DNA of 64,000 bases from Nocardioides szechwanensis (GTDB lineage: Bacteria > Actinomycetota > Actinomycetes > Propionibacteriales > Nocardioidaceae). The translations under genes were made by a program, and so were the position numbers. Numbering within the stretch: the stretch's first letter is position 1; every line of letters starts with the position of its first letter. Positions 31,963 through 41,516 of this stretch are shown piece after piece. The DNA lies in the NCBI RefSeq assembly GCF_900103935.1, contig NZ_FNIC01000001.1:924804-988803 (forward strand). The letters are read 5' to 3'. Below the pieces are notes generated by a model, which worked only from the letters and a program-made list of their open reading frames with translations, did not search any database and had not been told where the DNA came from.

Positions 31963-33353
31963 TGTCCACCACCACCCCGCAGTCGCTCGTCGACCAGGCG
32001 GTCGCGGTCTCGACGTCCGACGACTGCGTCGTGATCGTCCACGACACCACCAGCGCCAACCTGCGCTGGGCCAACAACACGCTGACCACCAACGGTGTCA
32101 TGCACGGCATCTCGGTCACCGTGATCTCCTTCGTCCGCACGTCGGAGGGCGTGGCGACCGGCTCGGTCAGCGGGAGCGCCAGCACCCAGGCCCAGGTCAC
32201 CGCCCTGGTCCAGGCTGCCGACGCCGCCGCCCGGCTGTCCTCCCCCGCCGAGGACGCCAACGAGCTCGTCCGCGACCGGGTCTCCCCCGACTGGGACGAG
32301 TCGGCGGTGCCGACCGACATCCATGTGTACGACGCCTTCGCCCCCGCGCTCGGTGAGGCCTTCGGACGCGCGTCGGCCGCCGACCGGGTCCTCTACGGCT
32401 TCGTCAACCACGAGGTCTCGACGACCTACCTCGGCTCGACGACCGGGCTCCGGCTGCGCCACGTCCAGCCCACCGGCCACTACGCCTGCACCGGCAAGAC
32501 CGTCGACCTCCGCGAGAGCGCCTGGGTCGGCGGGGCCACCCGCGACTTCGCCGACGTCGACGCCCTGGCCCTCGACGCCGAGCTCGCCCAGCGTCTCGCC
32601 TGGGGCAGCCGCCGCGTCGACCTGCCGGCCGGCCGCTACGACACGATCCTGCCGCCCACTGCGGTGGCGGACCTGATGATCGACGCCTACTGGTACGCCG
32701 GCGCGCGGGTCGCCTGGGAGGGCCAGTCGGTCTACAGCCAGCGCGGTGTCGGCACCCGGATCGGCGAGACGATCACCGCCCCCGGCGTCCACCTCTTCTC
32801 CGACCCGGCGTACGACGGTCTGGAGTGCGCGCCCTTCGTGCTCGCCTCGTCCTCCGACAACGAGTCCTCGGTCTTCGACAATGGGCTGCCGCTCGCCCGT
32901 ACCGACTGGATCCGCGACGGAGAGCTCACGTCGCTGCTCCAGACCCGCCACTCGGCGGCGATGACCAGCCAGCCGGTCACCCCCGCGGTCGACAACCTGG
33001 TGCTGGCCGTCGACTCGGGCACCGGGTCGATCGAGGACCTCGTCTCCGGGACCGAGCGCGGCCTGCTGCTGACCTGCCTCTGGTACATCCGCGAGGTCGA
33101 CCCGCAGAGCCTGCTCCTGACCGGGCTGACCCGCGACGGCGTCTACCTCGTCGAGAACGGCGAGATCATCGGCTCGGTCAACAACTTCCGGTTCAACGAG
33201 AGCCCGGTCGACCTGCTGCGCCGCTTCTCGCACGCGTCCGCGACCGTCCCGAGCTTCAGCCGCGAGTGGGGCGACGACTACTTCTCCCGCACCGCCACCC
33301 CGGCCCTGCGGGTGCCCGACTTCAACATGTCGAGCGTGTCCCAGGCGATGTGA
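31962..33353 (+). CDS. tldE: TldE/PmbA subunit of the TldD/TldE protease
   Basis: A 463-residue TldE-type protein lacking the HExxxH zinc site, as expected for the non-catalytic partner. Family landmarks are NHEVSTTYLGSTTGLRLRH, DLMIDAYWYAGARVAWEGQS, and the C-terminal GEIIGSVNNFRFNESPVDLL. It supplies the substrate channel of the heterodimer. The gene directly follows tldD. Confidence 0.93.
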
Positions 33354-33463
33354 CCCGGGCGTTGTGACCTGCCGGTATGGACAGGCCGACCCCGGCTGCA
33401 ACCCTGCGCCGGCGAACGGCGTCTTTGGTTCTGACAACCCACGAGAACCAGGAGAGCACCACC

Positions 33464-33988
33464 ATGCGCACCACCCCCGCGTTCGCCGCCCTCGCGGCAA
33501 CCACGGCCCTGATCGGGCTCGGCACCACCACCGCCGAGGCCCGGGTCGACAACCCCCGCGCCGAGGTCGTCAAGGAGAAGGGCATCGTCCTCGAGTGCAC
33601 CGGCAAGGCCGACGGCCTCGCGGCGTACGTCAACCTCTACGAGAACGACACCTACTCCAACTACGTCCAGGTCATCCTCGCCGACGACCCCGAGCTGGCG
33701 AACTCCCGTGAGCCGGCCGACATCCTCGACGCGGGCCAGGTCCGCACCGGGGTGCGCATCGCCGGCAAGCAGGCTCGGGTCCGCGGCACGGCCACCAGGG
33801 TCGGACCGAAGAAGCACGTGCACGAGGAGTACGACGACGCCGGCCAGCACATCGTGGCCGACGGCTTCCACCGCCGCCTCGCCTACGACCTGGTGCTGCG
33901 CTACGACGGCATCACCGTCCCGCTCGAGTGCGCCCCGGCGTTCTACTACAGCCTCAACGTCACCAAGACCGACACCACCGGCGAGTGA
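33464..33988 (+). CDS. Secreted protein of unknown function
   Basis: A 174-residue protein with a clear Sec signal peptide (residues 1-27, ending AEA). The mature part is charged and beta-rich with two cysteines (about residues 46 and 150) that could form a disulfide. GGAG 9 bases upstream supports ATG 33464 over the earlier in-frame ATG at 33377. No family recognised. It follows tldE by 110 bases. Confidence 0.75.
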   Translation: MRTTPAFAALAATTALIGLGTTTAEARVDNPRAEVVKEKGIVLECTGKADGLAAYVNLYENDTYSNYVQVILADDPELANSREPADILDAGQVRTGVRIAGKQARVRGTATRVGPKKHVHEEYDDAGQHIVADGFHRRLAYDLVLRYDGITVPLECAPAFYYSLNVTKTDTTGE

Positions 33989-34008
33989 GCTGCAGCGGCT
34001 TCGCCTCT

Positions 34009-34028
34009 GCGGTTTGGTCACAAACCGC
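34009..34028. repeat. Palindromic intergenic repeat cluster C (single + unit)
   Basis: A perfect copy of the 20-bp core with GTCA at the centre. It lies between the convergent stops of the secreted protein (33988) and the serine hydrolase (34039), which leaves room for only one unit. Confidence 0.9.
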
Positions 34029-34038
34029 ATGCCCACGG

Positions 34039-35310
34039 TCACCCCGGGATCGGCGCCTGGGGGTCGTACGGCGTGCGCGTGTAGACGAACGTCGCGCACT
34101 CGAGGTGTGAGACCGAGCCGTCGGCACGCCGTACGACGTCCAGGGACTCGCCGCGGTGGTAGCCCCACGTGCCGACGATGCGGTCGTCGACCAGCTCGAA
34201 GACGTCGGTGCGCTCGGCCAGCGCCAGGCTGCGCTGGTGCAGCGTCTCGTTGTGCCAGCGCAGCTCGAGTGCGCTGTTGCCCCAGAACCACAGGCCCAGC
34301 AGCGGAGCCACGGCCTGGGGCACGCGGTCGGTCGGCACCCACGGCTCGACCGCGGGCACGGGTACGTCACCCAGCAGCAGCCCGGGCACGGCATCGGTGT
34401 CGAGTCCGGTGGTCGAACTGGACAGCACAACCGTGCCGTCACCGGTCACCGGGTCGACGAAGAGGCCCGCCTGGAAGCCCGGCATGGAGCCGGGATGCCC
34501 CACCAGGCGACGACCGGAAAGGTCGAGGAGCCAGAGCCCGAGACCGTACGTCGCGCTGGTCGGTCGCTCCACCTCCCGGAGCGTCGCGTCGGCCAGCACG
34601 TCGGCGTGACCCTCGGTGAGGAACCGCGCGAACCGCGCGAGGTCGCCGACGGTGCTCCACAGCTGGCCGGCCGGAGCCATCGCCACGGTGTCCTGGTGCG
34701 GCTCCCGGGTCAGGGTGCCGGCGAAGTGGTCGACGCTCCAGCCCTGGGCGGCCGGCGCGTCGTCGCCGTACGCCGTGTCGTCCATGCCGAGCGGCGCGAG
34801 GACCCGGCCCGACACGACGTCCCACCAGGACTCGCCGCGCAGCCGGGCCACCGCCTCGCCCAGCAGCGCGAAGCCGAGGTTGCTGTAGTGGAACTCCCCG
34901 GGGCCCCCGACCGCGCGGGAGCCGTCGTTGGCCGCGACCAGGGTCGCGAAGTCGACGCCCGGCGACCGCTCCCACCACGACCCGACCGGCTCGCTCTGCA
35001 TGCCCGCCGTGTGCGCCAGAAGCTGGCGCACCGTCGCCGCGGCGTACCCGGTCTCCGGCACGAACCGGCCGATCGGGTCGTCGAGCGAGAGCAGCCCCTC
35101 GTCACGCAGCTGCAGCACCGCGACGGCGGTGACCGTCTTGGTGATCGAGCCGATCCGGTAGCGGTCGTCGAGCGACCCGCCGACGGTTCCGGTCCAGACG
35201 AGCGAGCCACCGCGCAGCACCCCAGCGACGACCGACGGCAACCGGCCCTGCGCCTGGAGGGACGCCAGCACGGCGTCACAGCGAGCGGCGTCGACCCTCG
35301 GGTCGCTCAC
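34039..35310 (-). CDS. Serine hydrolase, beta-lactamase class C / esterase family
   Basis: A 423-residue penicillin-binding-protein-like hydrolase. The nucleophile motif is SITK (S55, K58), the second is HYSN (Y142, N144), and HPGSMPG at about residue 275 corresponds to the HxG/KTG strand. There is no signal peptide, so it is probably a cytoplasmic esterase or peptidase rather than a secreted beta-lactamase. The C-terminal extension of about 100 residues is common in this family. Its ATG overlaps the gcvP stop by 4 bases, so it is co-translated with gcvP; the functional link is unclear. Confidence 0.9.
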   Translation of the reverse strand: MSDPRVDAARCDAVLASLQAQGRLPSVVAGVLRGGSLVWTGTVGGSLDDRYRIGSITKTVTAVAVLQLRDEGLLSLDDPIGRFVPETGYAAATVRQLLAHTAGMQSEPVGSWWERSPGVDFATLVAANDGSRAVGGPGEFHYSNLGFALLGEAVARLRGESWWDVVSGRVLAPLGMDDTAYGDDAPAAQGWSVDHFAGTLTREPHQDTVAMAPAGQLWSTVGDLARFARFLTEGHADVLADATLREVERPTSATYGLGLWLLDLSGRRLVGHPGSMPGFQAGLFVDPVTGDGTVVLSSSTTGLDTDAVPGLLLGDVPVPAVEPWVPTDRVPQAVAPLLGLWFWGNSALELRWHNETLHQRSLALAERTDVFELVDDRIVGTWGYHRGESLDVVRRADGSVSHLECATFVYTRTPYDPQAPIPG

Positions 35311-38201
35311 TCGGCGAAGGCCTCCGGCGGCGGGCAGGCGCAGACGAGGTGCCGGTCGCCGTACGCCTGGTCGATCCGGGCGACCGGCGGCCAGTACTTG
35401 TCGGGGTCGATCCCGGTCGGGAAGACGGCGAGCTCACGCGAGTAGGAACGGTCCCACTCACCCACGAGCGCGCGCGAGGTGTGCGGGGCGCCGCGCAGCG
35501 GCGAGTCCTCCGGGGTCCACTCCCCCGCGCCGACGCGGTCGATCTCGGCCTTGATCGCGATCATCGCGTCGCAGAACCGGTCGATCTCGGCCAGGTCCTC
35601 GGACTCGGTCGGCTCGACCATCAGCGTGCCCGCCACCGGGAACGACATCGTCGGCGCGTGGAAGCCGTAGTCGACCAGGCGCTTGGCCACGTCGTCGACG
35701 CTCACGCCGGTCTGCTTGGTGAGGCCCCGGACGTCGAGGATGCACTCGTGCGCCACCAGCCCGCTGTGGCCGCGGTAGAGCACCGGGTAGTGCTCCGCGA
35801 GCCGCGCCGCGACGTAGTTGGCCGACAGCACCGCGCTGGCGGTCGCGCGGGTCAGGCCCGCCGCCCCCATCAGCCGGATGTAGGCCCACGAGATCGGCAG
35901 GATGCCCGCCGAGCCGTACGGCGCCGCGCTGACCGGGCCGATGCCCTCACGCTTGGCCGGCTCGGGGTGCATCGGGTGCGACGGGAGGTACGGCGCCAGG
36001 TGGGCGCGCACCGCAACCGGGCCGACGCCCGGGCCGCCGCCACCGTGCGGGATGCAGAACGTCTTGTGCAGGTTGAGGTGCGACACGTCGCCACCGAACT
36101 CGCCGGGCTTGGCGTAGCCGAGCAGCGCGTTGAGGTTGGCGCCGTCGACGTAGACCTGGCCGCCGTGGGCATGCACGATCTCGCACAGCTCGGTGATCGT
36201 GTCCTCGTAGGCACCGTGCGTCGACGGGTAGGTCACCATGATCGCGGCGAGGTCGTCGGCGTGCTTCTCGCAGTGCGCGCGCAGGTCGTCGAGGTCGACG
36301 GTGCCGTCGTCGGCGGCCTTCACGACCACCACCCGCATCCCCGCCATCACCGCGGAGGCCGCGTTGGTGCCGTGAGCCGACGACGGGATCAGGCAGACGT
36401 CGCGGACCGGGGCCTCGGCGTCGGCGTCGCGGTTGGCTGCCCGGTTGGCAGCGTGGTAGCCGCGGATGGCGAGCAGCCCGGCCAGCTCACCCTGGGAGCC
36501 GGCGTTGGGCTGGATCGAGACCCGGTCGTAGCCGGTCACCTCGGCCAGCCAGCCCTCGAGCTCGTCGACCAGCGTGCGGTAGCCCTGCGCGTCCTCAGCC
36601 GGCACGAACGGGTGCAGGTCGGCGAAGCCGGGCAGCGAGATCGGCTCCATCTCCGCGGTCGCGTTGAGCTTCATGGTGCAGGAGCCGAGCGGGATCATGC
36701 CCCGGTCGAGCGCGTAGTCGCGTGCCGAGAGCCGACGCAGGTAGCGCAGCATCTGGGTCTCGCTGTGGTGGGCGGAGAAGACCTCGTGGGTGAGGTACGG
36801 CGTGGTGCGGCGTAGCGGCTCGGGCAGCGCGTCGCCGGCGGTCTGGTCGACGATGTCGAGGTCGGTGCTCACACCGAAGGCGCGGAGCAGCCCGGTCAGC
36901 GTCGAGCCGGTGGTGCACTCCGAGGTGGTGATCCCCAGGGTGTCGGCGTCGACGAGCCGGATCTGGATGCCCATCTGGTGGGCTGCCTGCTGGACGTCGG
37001 CGGCGCGCCCCGGCACGGAGACGCTGAGCGTGTCGAAGAACTCCGGATGGGCGATCTCGATCCCCGCGCCGCGCAGCGCCTGCGCCAGCACCGCGGCGTA
37101 CCGGTGGGTGCGGGTCGCGATCGCCCGCAGGCCCTCGGGCCCGTGGTAGACGGCGTACATCGAGGCGACGACCGCCAGCAGCACCTGGGCGGTACAGATG
37201 TTGGAGGTCGCCTTGTCGCGACGGATGTGCTGCTCGCGGGTCTGCAGCGCGAGCCGGTAGGCCGGGCGCCCCTCCGAGTCGACGGAGACTCCGACCAGCC
37301 GACCCGGCAGGTGCCGCTCGAGCCCGACCGCGACCGCCATGTAGCCGGCGTGCGGGCCGCCGTAGAACAGGGGTACGCCGAAGCGCTGCGAGGACCCGAC
37401 CACGACGTCGGCGCCCATCTCGCCCGGCGACTCGAGCAGGGTCAGCGCGAGGAGGTCGGCGGCGACCACGGCGAGGGCGTTGCGCTCGTGGGCGGCCTCG
37501 ATCAGCGGCCGCGGGTCGAGGATCCGGCCGGAGGCGCCGGGGTACTGCACCAGCACCCCGCAGAGCTCGCCGTCGGGCAGCCCGGCCGTGAGGTCGGCCA
37601 CGACGATGTCGATGCCCATCGCGTCGGCGCGGGTCCGGATGACGTCGATGGTCTGGGGCAAGGCGTCCGCGTCGACCACGAACGGCCCGCTCCCCTTGCG
37701 GTTGCCGCGGCGGACGAGCGTGATCGCCTCGGCGGCCGCCGTGCCTTCGTCGAGCAGGCTGGCGTTGGCGGTCGGGAGCCCGGTGAGGTCGCCGATGACG
37801 GTCTGGAAGTTGAGGAGCGCCTCGAGGCGGCCCTGGGAGATCTCGGGCTGGTACGGCGTGTAGGCGGTGTACCAGCTCGGGTCCTCGAGCACGTTGCGTC
37901 GTACGACGGGCGGGGTGATCGTGGCGTGGTAGCCCAGCCCGATCATCGCCTCACCGGGCCGGTTGGACGCCGCGATCGCGCGCAGTGCCTTCGCGGCCGC
38001 CTCCTCGGTCAGGGCGGTGGGCAGGTCGAGGTCAGCAGCCGAACGGATGCCACCGGGCACCGCGGCTTCCATCAGCTCCTCGAGCGAGCCGTAACCGAGA
38101 CGCTCGAGCATCGCCCGCTCGTCGGCGGGCCGCAGCCCGATGTGGCGGTCGACGAACGGCAGCGCACCGTCCAGGTCGGTGAGACTCGGGTGATCTGACA
38201 C
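35307..38201 (-). CDS. gcvP: Glycine dehydrogenase (decarboxylating), P-protein
   Basis: A 964-residue single-chain P-protein: PLP enzyme that decarboxylates glycine and passes the aminomethyl group to lipoyl GcvH. The PLP lysine is in [17 protein letters not shown] (about K712), the usual place in the C-terminal half. The N-terminal half (RHIGLRP...LGYGSLEEL) is the inactive homologous half. Start is GTG. It lies downstream of a glycine riboswitch on the same strand. gcvH is 3.3 kb upstream in the same direction; gcvT is not in this window. Confidence 0.97.
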   Translation of the reverse strand: MSDHPSLTDLDGALPFVDRHIGLRPADERAMLERLGYGSLEELMEAAVPGGIRSAADLDLPTALTEEAAAKALRAIAASNRPGEAMIGLGYHATITPPVVRRNVLEDPSWYTAYTPYQPEISQGRLEALLNFQTVIGDLTGLPTANASLLDEGTAAAEAITLVRRGNRKGSGPFVVDADALPQTIDVIRTRADAMGIDIVVADLTAGLPDGELCGVLVQYPGASGRILDPRPLIEAAHERNALAVVAADLLALTLLESPGEMGADVVVGSSQRFGVPLFYGGPHAGYMAVAVGLERHLPGRLVGVSVDSEGRPAYRLALQTREQHIRRDKATSNICTAQVLLAVVASMYAVYHGPEGLRAIATRTHRYAAVLAQALRGAGIEIAHPEFFDTLSVSVPGRAADVQQAAHQMGIQIRLVDADTLGITTSECTTGSTLTGLLRAFGVSTDLDIVDQTAGDALPEPLRRTTPYLTHEVFSAHHSETQMLRYLRRLSARDYALDRGMIPLGSCTMKLNATAEMEPISLPGFADLHPFVPAEDAQGYRTLVDELEGWLAEVTGYDRVSIQPNAGSQGELAGLLAIRGYHAANRAANRDADAEAPVRDVCLIPSSAHGTNAASAVMAGMRVVVVKAADDGTVDLDDLRAHCEKHADDLAAIMVTYPSTHGAYEDTITELCEIVHAHGGQVYVDGANLNALLGYAKPGEFGGDVSHLNLHKTFCIPHGGGGPGVGPVAVRAHLAPYLPSHPMHPEPAKREGIGPVSAAPYGSAGILPISWAYIRLMGAAGLTRATASAVLSANYVAARLAEHYPVLYRGHSGLVAHECILDVRGLTKQTGVSVDDVAKRLVDYGFHAPTMSFPVAGTLMVEPTESEDLAEIDRFCDAMIAIKAEIDRVGAGEWTPEDSPLRGAPHTSRALVGEWDRSYSRELAVFPTGIDPDKYWPPVARIDQAYGDRHLVCACPPPEAFAE

Positions 38202-38276
38202 GGAGGACTCCTGGGGACAGCGGGTCGAGGTCGATGAAACCCATCGCCCTCCCCCTCTGTCGGACCGACGTTGGCC

Positions 38277-38412
38277 CTTCAGAGTTGCCTGCTCCGCACG
38301 GTCCTGGCGCCTGAGAGGTTCCGGGGAGGAATTGCCCCTTCGGCGCTTCGTTCCCGACGGCCCGGGTGGTGCCTGTGTCGTGCTGGGCCGGCGAGCGAAG
38401 ACTCTCCCGTGC
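38277..38412 (-). ncRNA. Glycine riboswitch upstream of gcvP
   Basis: Read on the minus strand, the leader contains the glycine aptamer landmarks in order: GGGAGAGTC (38408-38400), GCGCCGAAGGGGCAA, ACCTCTCAGGC, CCAGGACCG, then GGAGCAGGCAACTCTG (ending about 38281). It starts with a full aptamer; the second half is only a short remnant hairpin, so this looks like the singlet form with a ghost aptamer rather than a full tandem. It lies 75 bases before the gcvP GTG and probably turns expression on with glycine. Confidence 0.92.
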
Positions 38413-38485
38413 GGGATCAGTCAGCATCGCCACCCTACCCCGCCACCGCCCCCTCGCCCACGTTGTCCGGGCGTGCTGCCGGCCC

Positions 38486-38667
38486 GCGGTTTGGTCACAA
38501 ACCGCAGCTCCCGGCGGCTCAGGCATGCGGTTTGTGACCAAACAACAGGTCTCCGGGCAGCTCCTCTGCGGAATGTGACCACACAGCACACCCCGTCATT
38601 CGGTACGCCGTTTGGTCACAGACCGCAGGTCCCGGGCCCTCAGACCTGCGGTTTGTGACCAAACCGC
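38486..38667. repeat. Palindromic intergenic repeat cluster D (5 units, orientations + - - + -)
   Basis: Units at 38486-38505 (+), 38527-38546 (-), 38568-38587 (-, degenerate), 38607-38626 (+) and 38648-38667 (-). Gaps are 21, 21, 19 and 21 nt. The cluster lies in the 567-base region between gcvP and the downstream end of the MerR gene, upstream of the riboswitch. This is the only cluster at a codirectional, not convergent, junction; it is still just past a gene end. The rest of this region (38668-38768) shows no feature. Confidence 0.9.
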
Positions 38668-38768
38668 ACGTCCCCGGACGTGCGACAAGGCCGCAAATGA
38701 CGACAGACCCGCCACCACGAGGGTGACGAGTCCGCCGGAGAACGTGCGTGACCGAGAGAGGTGGAGCG

Positions 38769-39374
38769 TCAGCCGGTCTGGCGGGCGGCGCGGCGAGCGG
38801 CGAGCTCGTCGCTGGCCGACGTGGCCGAGGTGGAGCTGTCGTCGGAGGCACGCTCGGAGGGCAGCGCGGCGAGCGTGCCCTCGATCTCGCGCCAGACGCC
38901 GCCGATGGCGATGCCGAAGACGCCCTGGCCGCCCTGGAGCAGGTCGATGACCTCGTCGTTGCTGGTGCACTCGTAGACCGAGGCGCCGTCGCTCATGAGG
39001 GTGACGCGGGTCAGGTCGTCGGTGCCGCGCTCGCGGAGGTGGGAGACGGCGGTGCGGATCTGCTGCAGCGAGATGCCGGCGTCCAGCAGTCGCTTGATGA
39101 CCTTGAGGATCAGGATGTCGCGGAAGGAGTAGAGCCGCTGCGACCCGGAGCCGGTGGCACCGCGCACGGTGGGCTCGATCAGCCCGGTGCGGGCCCAGTA
39201 GTCCAGCTGGCGGTAGGTGATGCCGGCGGCGTTGCACGCCGTGGGACCGCGGTAACCGAGGTCGCTGGGCAGAGGCGAGACGTCGTCGGTGAAGAGGAGA
39301 CCCTGTTCCTCCGCCGCCTCGACGGCTTCGACGGTCTCGGTGCTCGTGCCGGCTTCCGGCTTGTGCTCGTTCAC
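38769..39374 (-). CDS. MerR family regulator (Rv1830-like)
   Basis: A 201-residue MerR-type regulator matching the second MerR gene of the mycobacterial garA region. The HTH/wing is GITYRQLDYWARTGLIEP...GSGSQRLYSFRDILILKVIKRLLDAGISLQQIR (split here), about residues 50-110. The C-terminal part has SDGASVYECTSNDEVIDLLQGGQGVFGIAI, the family's own signature. No metal-binding cysteines of the MerR metal-sensor group are present. Start is GTG. A 7-base-spaced inverted repeat lies 156-178 bases upstream. Confidence 0.9.
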   Translation of the reverse strand: MNEHKPEAGTSTETVEAVEAAEEQGLLFTDDVSPLPSDLGYRGPTACNAAGITYRQLDYWARTGLIEPTVRGATGSGSQRLYSFRDILILKVIKRLLDAGISLQQIRTAVSHLRERGTDDLTRVTLMSDGASVYECTSNDEVIDLLQGGQGVFGIAIGGVWREIEGTLAALPSERASDDSSTSATSASDELAARRAARQTG

Positions 39375-39529
39375 ACGGTCCTCCGTGGGTCTACTTCGTT
39401 GGATCCGTAGCTCCGGGGAAGGTGGGCCGGCGGCCGGGAGGCCGCAACCACAGTGGTGGAGTTACAACGAAGACACTTCAAGGTAGGCCCGATTGTGGGG
39501 ACCGTCAAAGACGCCAGCGGCGTGTCGCA

Positions 39530-39552
39530 ACCCTCAACTTCAACTTGAGGGT
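39530..39552. promoter_or_regulatory. Inverted repeat with 7-base spacing upstream of MerR (site 1)
   Basis: ACCCTCAA-N7-TTGAGGGT, perfect 8-bp arms. A shorter version of the same design (CCTCAA-N7-TTGAGG) precedes the FHA gene. The two sites flank genes that include two MerR regulators, so one of those MerR proteins is the likely ligand; MerR dimers typically bind inverted repeats in long spacers. Additional flanking GAGGGTTTG/CAACCCTC extends the symmetry. Confidence 0.55.
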
Positions 39553-39579
39553 GAGGGTTTGCCCACCCGCACCTATGGG

Positions 39580-40047
39580 CTACAGCGACTCGAAGTCCTC
39601 GGGCGTGACCTGGTCGAGGAACTCGCGGAACTTCTCGACCTCGTCCTCCTGCTCCGCGGGTACGGCGAGACCGGCCTCGTCGAGCACCGCCTCGGCGCAC
39701 AGGATCTTGGTGCCGGTGCGCAGGGCCAGGGCGATCGAGTCCGACGGTCGCGCGCTGACCTCGGCGCCGGAGTCGAAGACGAGCGTCGCGAAGAAGACAC
39801 CGTCCTTGACGTCGGTGATGCGCACCTCGGTGAGCTCGTTGCCGGTCGCCTCGAGGACGTTCTTCATCAGGTCGTGCGTCAGCGGTCGCGGGGGTACGAC
39901 GCCCTGCTGGGCGAAGGCGATCGCGGTGGCCTCGACGGCCCCGATCCAGATCGGGAGGTATCGCTCCCCCGAGATCTCGCGCAGCAGCACGATCGGCTGG
40001 TTCGAGGGCATCTCGACCCGGACTCCCATGACATCTACCTCGCGCAC
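39580..40047 (-). CDS. Bifunctional nuclease family protein (DUF151, Rv1829-like)
   Basis: A 155-residue protein of the DUF151 family: VMGVRVEMPSNQPIVLLRE, LPIWIGAVEATAIAFAQQG, and ARPSDSIALALRTGTKI are its conserved blocks. Plant and some bacterial members have RNase/DNase activity, hence the name, but the mycobacterial protein is uncharacterised. It lies between the two MerR genes in the same order as in M. tuberculosis. Confidence 0.9.
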   Translation of the reverse strand: MREVDVMGVRVEMPSNQPIVLLREISGERYLPIWIGAVEATAIAFAQQGVVPPRPLTHDLMKNVLEATGNELTEVRITDVKDGVFFATLVFDSGAEVSARPSDSIALALRTGTKILCAEAVLDEAGLAVPAEQEDEVEKFREFLDQVTPEDFESL

Positions 40048-40076
40048 GACGCCACCCTACTCCGCACCCGAAGGGC

Positions 40077-40826
40077 TCAGCCGGACCGCAGACCGGCCTT
40101 GACCAGAGTCGCGTGGAGCCGCACGGAGAGGGCCGCGATCTCGGACACCGCGTCGTCGGCGCGGGCCCGCGCCGAGGCGTCGCGACCGCGCTTGAGGGGC
40201 GCGACGACCTGCTCGACCAGGCCGATCTCGCGGTCCGCGGAGGTCTTGAAGGCGCGCAGGTGGCGCGGCTCGAAGCCGAAGTCGGCCAGCTCCCGCGCGG
40301 TCTGCGCGATCACCAGGGCGTCGGTGTCGAAGTGGCCGGTGCCGGGCCGCGCGGTGACCAGGCCGTACTGCTCGAGCTGCTGGAGCAGCTCCTCGGAGAT
40401 GCCGGCGATCTTGACCAGCTCGCGGCGCGACAGCCTGAGATTGTCGCGACGTGTGAAGGACTCGGCGCTGGGCAGGCCGTCGGCGGCGAGGGCCACCTGC
40501 GGCACGGTCGGTACGACGGCGTCAATCGGCGGCGGCTCCAGGCCACGGTCGATCGCGTCGAGGTGCTCGCCGATCACCTTGAGCGGGAGGTAGTGGTCGC
40601 GCTGCATCCGCAGCACGTAGCGCAGCCGCTCGACGTCGTCCTGGGAGAACTTCCGGTAGCCCGACGGGGTGCGCTCGGGCTTGATCAGCCCCTTGTCCTC
40701 GAGGAAGCGGATCTTGGGGATGGTGATCCCGGGGTAGTCGGCCCGCAGCTGGTCGAGGACCTGCCCGATGTTCATGCGCGCCCGGGAGCCACCGGCCGCG
40801 CTCCCCGGCATCGTCGAGCCGGCCAC
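40077..40826 (-). CDS. ftsR: MerR family regulator, FtsR/Rv1828 type
   Basis: A 249-residue MerR-type protein. The DNA-binding half reads IGQVLDQLRADYPGITIPKIRFLEDKGLIKPERTPSGYRKF (in shorter pieces), with QRDHYLPLKVIGEHLDAID next; this is the Rv1828/FtsR signature. In Corynebacterium the homologue regulates ftsZ and cell growth. Start GTG 40826, 2 bases after the FHA gene stop; ATG 40773 (MNIGQVL) is a plausible shorter start. Symbol given by homology to the corynebacterial gene. Confidence 0.85.
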   Translation of the reverse strand: MAGSTMPGSAAGGSRARMNIGQVLDQLRADYPGITIPKIRFLEDKGLIKPERTPSGYRKFSQDDVERLRYVLRMQRDHYLPLKVIGEHLDAIDRGLEPPPIDAVVPTVPQVALAADGLPSAESFTRRDNLRLSRRELVKIAGISEELLQQLEQYGLVTARPGTGHFDTDALVIAQTARELADFGFEPRHLRAFKTSADREIGLVEQVVAPLKRGRDASARARADDAVSEIAALSVRLHATLVKAGLRSG

Positions 40827-40828
40827 GC

Positions 40829-41377
40829 TCAGTGGCTCTCGTGTCCGGAGAAGAACACCAGGCGGTACTTGCCGATCTGGACCTCGTCGCTGTCCTGCAG
40901 CTGCACCTTCTCGATGCGGTCCCGGTTGACGTAGGTGCCGTTGAGGCTCCCGACGTCGCTGACGGTGAACGTGTCGCCGGTGCGGTTGAAGACCGCGTGC
41001 TGGCGCGAGACGGTCACGTCGTCGAGGAAGATCTCGCTGTCAGGGTGGCGCCCCGCGTGGGTCACGTCGGCGTCGAGCAGGAAGCGGCTGCCCGCACCCG
41101 GGCCCTTCTGTACGACGAGCAGCGCGTGGCCGCTGGGCAGGGCGTCGACCGCGGCGGCGTCGACCGGGTTGAGCTGGCGGTCGGAGGTCTCGACACGGTC
41201 GCCGACGCCGCCGGTCTGGCCGATCTGAATCGTCGCGGTCGCCTCACCGACGGACTCGAACGACCCCGTCGCGGGGTCGGACGCGGGCGCCTCGGCGCTC
41301 ACGAGCCGGTTGCCGCACTGCGCGCAGAAGCGCGCGTCGTCCGGGTTCTGTCTGCCACACGAGGTGCAGAACGGCAT
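40829..41377 (-). CDS. garA: FHA domain protein, GarA/OdhI homologue with zinc ribbon
   Basis: A 182-residue protein. Residues 1-25 form a zinc ribbon (CTSCGRQ...CAQCGNR), which GarA and OdhI lack. Residues about 80-175 are an FHA domain with GRHPDSEIFLDDVTVSRQHA and SDVGSLNGTYVNR (phosphothreonine-binding Arg, Ser and Asn). GarA/OdhI block 2-oxoglutarate dehydrogenase and act on glutamate enzymes when unphosphorylated. The canonical N-terminal ETTS phosphorylation motif is not present; EATATI (about residues 45-50) may take its place. Position next to gcvH and the MerR genes matches Rv1827. Confidence 0.9.
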   Translation of the reverse strand: MPFCTSCGRQNPDDARFCAQCGNRLVSAEAPASDPATGSFESVGEATATIQIGQTGGVGDRVETSDRQLNPVDAAAVDALPSGHALLVVQKGPGAGSRFLLDADVTHAGRHPDSEIFLDDVTVSRQHAVFNRTGDTFTVSDVGSLNGTYVNRDRIEKVQLQDSDEVQIGKYRLVFFSGHESH

Positions 41378-41417
41378 CGAATCATCCTCCGGTCGGGTCG
41401 ATCGCCGACCACAGAAC

Positions 41418-41436
41418 CCTCAAGGCAGGGTTGAGG
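41418..41436. promoter_or_regulatory. Inverted repeat with 7-base spacing upstream of the FHA gene (site 2)
   Basis: CCTCAA-GGCAGGG-TTGAGG, perfect 6-bp arms and the same 7-base spacer as the site at 39530-39552. It is 41 bases upstream of the FHA gene start and so overlaps or flanks its promoter. Same design in the same gene block argues for one shared regulator. Confidence 0.55.
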
Positions 41437-41516
41437 TTGACGGTTGCTCCGAACCTATCAGCCGCGCGTGCCTGATCAAGGGGCAACCGCGGGGAAGAGC
41501 GGAAGAACGGACGCGC

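Noticed and set aside
33377..33463. Upstream start for the secreted protein
   Set aside because: The extension is Arg/Thr-rich and would precede the signal peptide; the ATG at 33464 has its own GGAG site.
38486..38667. Ordinary rho-independent terminators
   Set aside because: The stems are only 8 bp with a fixed 4-base centre, no T-tract follows, and spacing between units is fixed; a role in 3' ends is possible but not as a standard terminator.
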